From Enterococcus_D sp050529585 (GTDB taxonomy: Bacteria; Bacillota; Bacilli; Lactobacillales; Enterococcaceae): a stretch of 64,000 bases of DNA. Below the pieces are notes generated by a model that worked only from the letters and a program-made list of their open reading frames with translations, was not told where the DNA came from and made no database searches. The stretch's first letter is position 1. The number at the start of each line of letters is the position of its first letter. Positions 61,331 through 64,000 of the stretch are shown here, one piece after another. A program made the position numbers and the translations under genes. The stretch spans positions 1,736,001 to 1,800,000 of the forward strand of contig NZ_CP172882.1 of assembly GCF_050529585.1 (NCBI RefSeq), in the 5' to 3' direction.

Positions 61331-62545
61331 TTTTTGTTGATAGCTAGCTAAAAATTGCGTCATTTTTTCAGCAGTTGTTTTCAAATCATCCATATTTGGC
61401 AAATACACGATGCGGAAATGATCCGGTTGCTGCCAATTAAAACCGCCCCCATGGACTAAGAGGATATGGTGCTCATGCAAAAAGTCCAAAACGAATTGCT
61501 CATCATTGGTAATGTTAAACCGTTTGATATCGATCTTTGGAAAGATATAAAATGCTGCTTTCGGTTTGACTGCCGTTAAACCGGGGATATTATTCAATGC
61601 TTGGTAGATGAATTCCCGTTGCTCATAGATACGACCACCAGGCAATAACAATTCATCTGAACTTTGATATCCGCCTAAAGCCGTCTGCACGATTTGCTGT
61701 GACAATACATTTGAACACAAGCGCATGGAAGACAACATGTTCAAGCCTTCGATGTAATCTTTGACATTTGTTTTATCACCACTCAAGACCATCCAACCGA
61801 CACGGAAACCGGCCACACGATGTGATTTAGACAAACCGCCTAACGTCACCACAAAACGATCTGGAGCCAATGTTGCGATTGGCACATGAACATAATCATC
61901 CATGACCAAACGATCATAGATTTCATCAGAAAAGATGATCAAATCATGTTCTCGGGCAACATCTACGATCTGTTGTAAGATTTCTTTAGGATAAACAGCC
62001 CCCGTTGGATTATTTGGATTGATCAACACGATTGCTTTCGTTTTGCTGGTTACTTTTGAACGGATATCTGCAATATCAGGATTCCATTCAGCCGCTTCAT
62101 CACAAATATAGTGTACTGGTTTCCCCCCAGCCAATGAGATTGAGGCTGTCCACAAGGGGTAGTCAGGCATTGGTACCAAGATTTCATCACCATTGTTGCA
62201 TAAACCTTGCATACACATCGTGATCAATTCAGACACACCATTGCCCGTATAGATATCATTGATGGTCACATTGGGAAATTGTTGTAGTTGATAATATTGC
62301 TCTATTGCCTTTCGGGCTGAAAAAATACCTTTGGAATCAGAATACCCTTCAGATTCACGAACGTTCATAATTAAATCTCGAACGATTTCATTCGGTGCTT
62401 CAAACCCAAATGGGGCTGGATTTCCCGTATTTAATTTCAAAATACTAATGCCTTCTTCTTGCATCCGATCTGCTTCTTCTAAGACAGGACCACGGACATC
62501 ATAACTGACCCCTTCAAGTTTTGACGATTTCGAAAATTTCTTCAT
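61328..62545 (-). CDS. PLP-dependent aminotransferase, AlaT/AlaA-like
   Basis: 405 aa. Substrate loop INPNNPTGAVYP, PLP Lys240 in GGLSKSHRVAGFRVGW, and the typical start with SYDVRGPVLEEADRMQEEG (the AlaA group begins this way). Expected reaction: alanine + 2-oxoglutarate to pyruvate + glutamate, giving alanine for peptidoglycan. It is distinct from the aminotransferase at 648-1811. The promoter has an extended -10 TGC-TATAAT (62627-62622). Confidence 0.92.
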   Translation of the reverse strand: MKKFSKSSKLEGVSYDVRGPVLEEADRMQEEGISILKLNTGNPAPFGFEAPNEIVRDLIMNVRESEGYSDSKGIFSARKAIEQYYQLQQFPNVTINDIYTGNGVSELITMCMQGLCNNGDEILVPMPDYPLWTASISLAGGKPVHYICDEAAEWNPDIADIRSKVTSKTKAIVLINPNNPTGAVYPKEILQQIVDVAREHDLIIFSDEIYDRLVMDDYVHVPIATLAPDRFVVTLGGLSKSHRVAGFRVGWMVLSGDKTNVKDYIEGLNMLSSMRLCSNVLSQQIVQTALGGYQSSDELLLPGGRIYEQREFIYQALNNIPGLTAVKPKAAFYIFPKIDIKRFNITNDEQFVLDFLHEHHILLVHGGGFNWQQPDHFRIVYLPNMDDLKTTAEKMTQFLASYQQK

Positions 62546-62621
62546 ATGGTTTTCTCCTTTAACCAGTAGGTCAACGTTTGGTTATTGGTACTCGTCGTTG
62601 ATCTCTTTTCAGATTGAATTT

Positions 62622-62630
62622 ATTATAGCA
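62622..62630 (-). promoter_or_regulatory. Extended -10 promoter of the AlaT-like gene
   Basis: TGCTATAAT on the minus strand (62630-62622); weak -35. Confidence 0.5.
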
Positions 62631-62681
62631 AAAAGTCTTCGCATTGGCGAAATTTTTTTAAAAACCTTAAGATGATACCCG

Positions 62682-62719
62682 CAAAAAAGCACATGCTGCG
62701 TTTGAAAGCAACATATGCT
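62682..62719 (-). terminator. Terminator of the ABC transporter unit
   Basis: Minus-strand stem AGCATATGTTGC (62719-62708) and GCAGCATGTGCT (62699-62688), two G-U pairs, followed by six T. Confidence 0.75.
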
Positions 62720-62730
62720 GGATGTATGCG

Positions 62731-63606
62731 TTAAGCTTTTTCTGGAAAATACATCAAATACAATTCATGCAGCGCCATGTGCCCCACCGAAAAATCAATG
62801 ATTCCAGCAGCCAAAAATTTCTGTACCCATGATGGATCCGTCAACTCGATCAAATAAATACGTTGCTGCAAATCGATCATCACGGAGGTCAATTCGGGAA
62901 ATGTCACTAAAAAATCAGGTGAATCTACTTTTAGATAAAGTGGCGCATCTTGCAGTGACTTTTTGCCCAAATATTCGTGGATGATTTTGCCTTCCTTCAA
63001 AAAAAGAACACGATCGGCATAACTATCAAGATTGGTCAAAATATGAGAAGCAATCAGAATACACTTGTTTTGCTCACGCAGTTTTCTTAAAACAGCAGAA
63101 ATCAATTCCACGTTGGTTGGATCTAAACCATTCATGACTTCGTCCATTAACATATAGGGTGTATCTGTCACGATTTGCATCGCAAAACACAGACGTTGCC
63201 GCATACCCAGTGAGTAAGATTGGACTGGTCGCTTGATATAATCTGCCATGCGCAGGGCATCGATCGTCTCTTCCACTAGCGTTTCCTCCGACTGCCACAT
63301 TCGCTGGTACAACTTCAAATGATCCAACCCGCTCAAATCTTCATAAAGATCATTTTGGTCAGGAAAAAAAGAAATCTGCTGATGCGCATAGGCTTCTGCT
63401 TTCTTGGTTTCATACAATGGTACTTGATCAAGGTACACGCCCCCAGCACTTGGTTGAACAAAGTGCATCAAAACATTCAACAAAGTCGATTTTCCAGTAC
63501 CATTTGGCGCTACAAGTCCGATAATCTCGCCTCGTGCAAAGGCCAGAGACAAATGATCCAGTACTGGACGATCGTATTGGACCGTCACATTCTTCAGTTC
63601 TAACAT
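62731..63606 (-). CDS. ABC transporter ATP-binding protein
   Basis: 291 aa. Walker A APNGTGKST (33-41), Q-loop ISFFPDQNDLYEDLSG, signature YSLGMRQRLCFAMQ, Walker B YMLMDEVMNGLDP and switch His in LIASHIL. The ATPase domain is followed by a C-terminal extension of about 80 residues. This form belongs to ABC-2-type exporters (lantibiotic immunity or drug export). Permease gene lies 11 bp upstream. Confidence 0.9.
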   Translation of the reverse strand: MLELKNVTVQYDRPVLDHLSLAFARGEIIGLVAPNGTGKSTLLNVLMHFVQPSAGGVYLDQVPLYETKKAEAYAHQQISFFPDQNDLYEDLSGLDHLKLYQRMWQSEETLVEETIDALRMADYIKRPVQSYSLGMRQRLCFAMQIVTDTPYMLMDEVMNGLDPTNVELISAVLRKLREQNKCILIASHILTNLDSYADRVLFLKEGKIIHEYLGKKSLQDAPLYLKVDSPDFLVTFPELTSVMIDLQQRIYLIELTDPSWVQKFLAAGIIDFSVGHMALHELYLMYFPEKA

Positions 63607-63617
63607 TCTTCATCCTC

Positions 63618-64000
63618 CTAAACAAATCGAAATGTTTTGCTTTTCACCTTGAAAAACAAGCCAATCTCTATCAACAACCAGATGACCCCAAACCACAACA
63701 ACCCCTTTGAAAGGGTAAAGCTGCTAGAGCCAAAATAAAACCGACTATATCCAGAAAGAATTTTCCCTACTTCTTGATAAAGATAAATAGTGTTGGTGCG
63801 ATCTAAGAAAACACTAAACCAACGATGTTGAAAAATAAAGGGTGTGATCAAACAAAAACCCATCAGCAAGAGATTCATGTATTCTGAACGAAACAATACG
63901 CTCAATAATAAGATACTTCGGGTATAGATCAGTTGTATCAAGAAAATTGTTCCTATACATTGGATCAAGAATAAACCCACTGATTGTGTGGTAAATGCTT
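63618..64000 (-). CDS. ABC-2-type permease, truncated at the window edge
   Basis: The frame is open from base 64000 to the stop at 63618 (127 codons); the start is outside. At least three hydrophobic segments (LIQCIGTIFLIQLIYTRSI, LLLMGFCLITPFIF, LLWFGVIWLLIEIGLFF). It precedes the ABC ATPase by 11 bp and probably provides the membrane part of the same exporter. Confidence 0.7.
   Translation of the reverse strand, partial: AFTTQSVGLFLIQCIGTIFLIQLIYTRSILLLSVLFRSEYMNLLLMGFCLITPFIFQHRWFSVFLDRTNTIYLYQEVGKILSGYSRFYFGSSSFTLSKGLLWFGVIWLLIEIGLFFKVKSKTFRFV

Noticed and set aside
1..64000. CRISPR arrays, tRNA or rRNA genes, insertion sequences, integrases and attachment sites
   Set aside because: No regularly spaced repeats, transposase-like frames or tRNA-like cloverleaf sequences were recognised by eye; a covariance-model scan would be needed to exclude a missed small RNA.

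Overview
The window is chromosomal DNA from a low-GC Gram-positive lactic acid bacterium, most likely an Enterococcus. The basis is gene content: a Pbp5-like low-affinity penicillin-binding protein, pyruvate oxidase, a pdhABCD complex, an ATP-type PEP carboxykinase, the UPF0223/suhB/typA neighbourhood, and a Firmicutes-type pur operon with a purS gene. The species cannot be fixed by reading. I saw no rRNA, tRNA, insertion sequence, prophage, integrase or CRISPR array. The window looks like core chromosome cut at both ends: an amino-acid ABC ATPase is missing its 5' end at base 1, and an ABC permease runs off at base 64000.

Layout. 1-1811: amino-acid ABC transporter ATPase and an aminotransferase. 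2049-4869: a DHA2 multidrug exporter with a DUF4811 gene broken by an in-frame stop, divergent from a MerR regulator. 5060-9340: pyruvate oxidase, a 42-aa basic protein gene, and an NfeD-like/flotillin membrane-domain pair. 9402-21394: LD-carboxypeptidase, PEP carboxykinase, an rRNA uracil methyltransferase, TypA, inositol-phosphatase family, UPF0223, a toroid-fold protein, a DJ-1/PfpI protein, an MFS transporter and an orphan PTS IIC protein. 21456-26639: pyruvate dehydrogenase operon. 27073-30057: Mg2+ P-type ATPase mgtA with an M-box riboswitch, a terminator and a 24-codon leader ORF. 30162-33533: UDP-GlcNAc 2-epimerase, GMP reductase and an aldo/keto reductase.

33649-52296 is a purine region: purCSQLFMNHD and purEKB (both on the minus strand), separated by three plus-strand genes including pbp5, followed by a guanine-riboswitch xpt-pbuX operon. 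Together with guaC this covers de novo IMP synthesis, salvage, uptake and interconversion. PurBox-like sites lie at nearly the same distance upstream of the purC, purE and guaC promoters. 52381-55018 is a cell-wall operon (GH73 glucosaminidase, VanY-type carboxypeptidase, two unknowns). 55145-64000: a Gfo/Idh oxidoreductase, two divergent aromatic-acid-exporter-type membrane proteins, an SDR, nagA, an Rgg/PlcR-type regulator next to a 22-bp perfect palindrome, a small DUF2187-like protein, an AlaT-type aminotransferase and an ABC transporter.

The most interesting regulatory features are the two-stage mgtA leader (M-box attenuator, then a proline-containing leader ORF whose stop codon lies inside a palindrome covering the mgtA ribosome site) and the purine regulon, where one PurBox-like site appears to double as an arm of the neighbouring gene's terminator.
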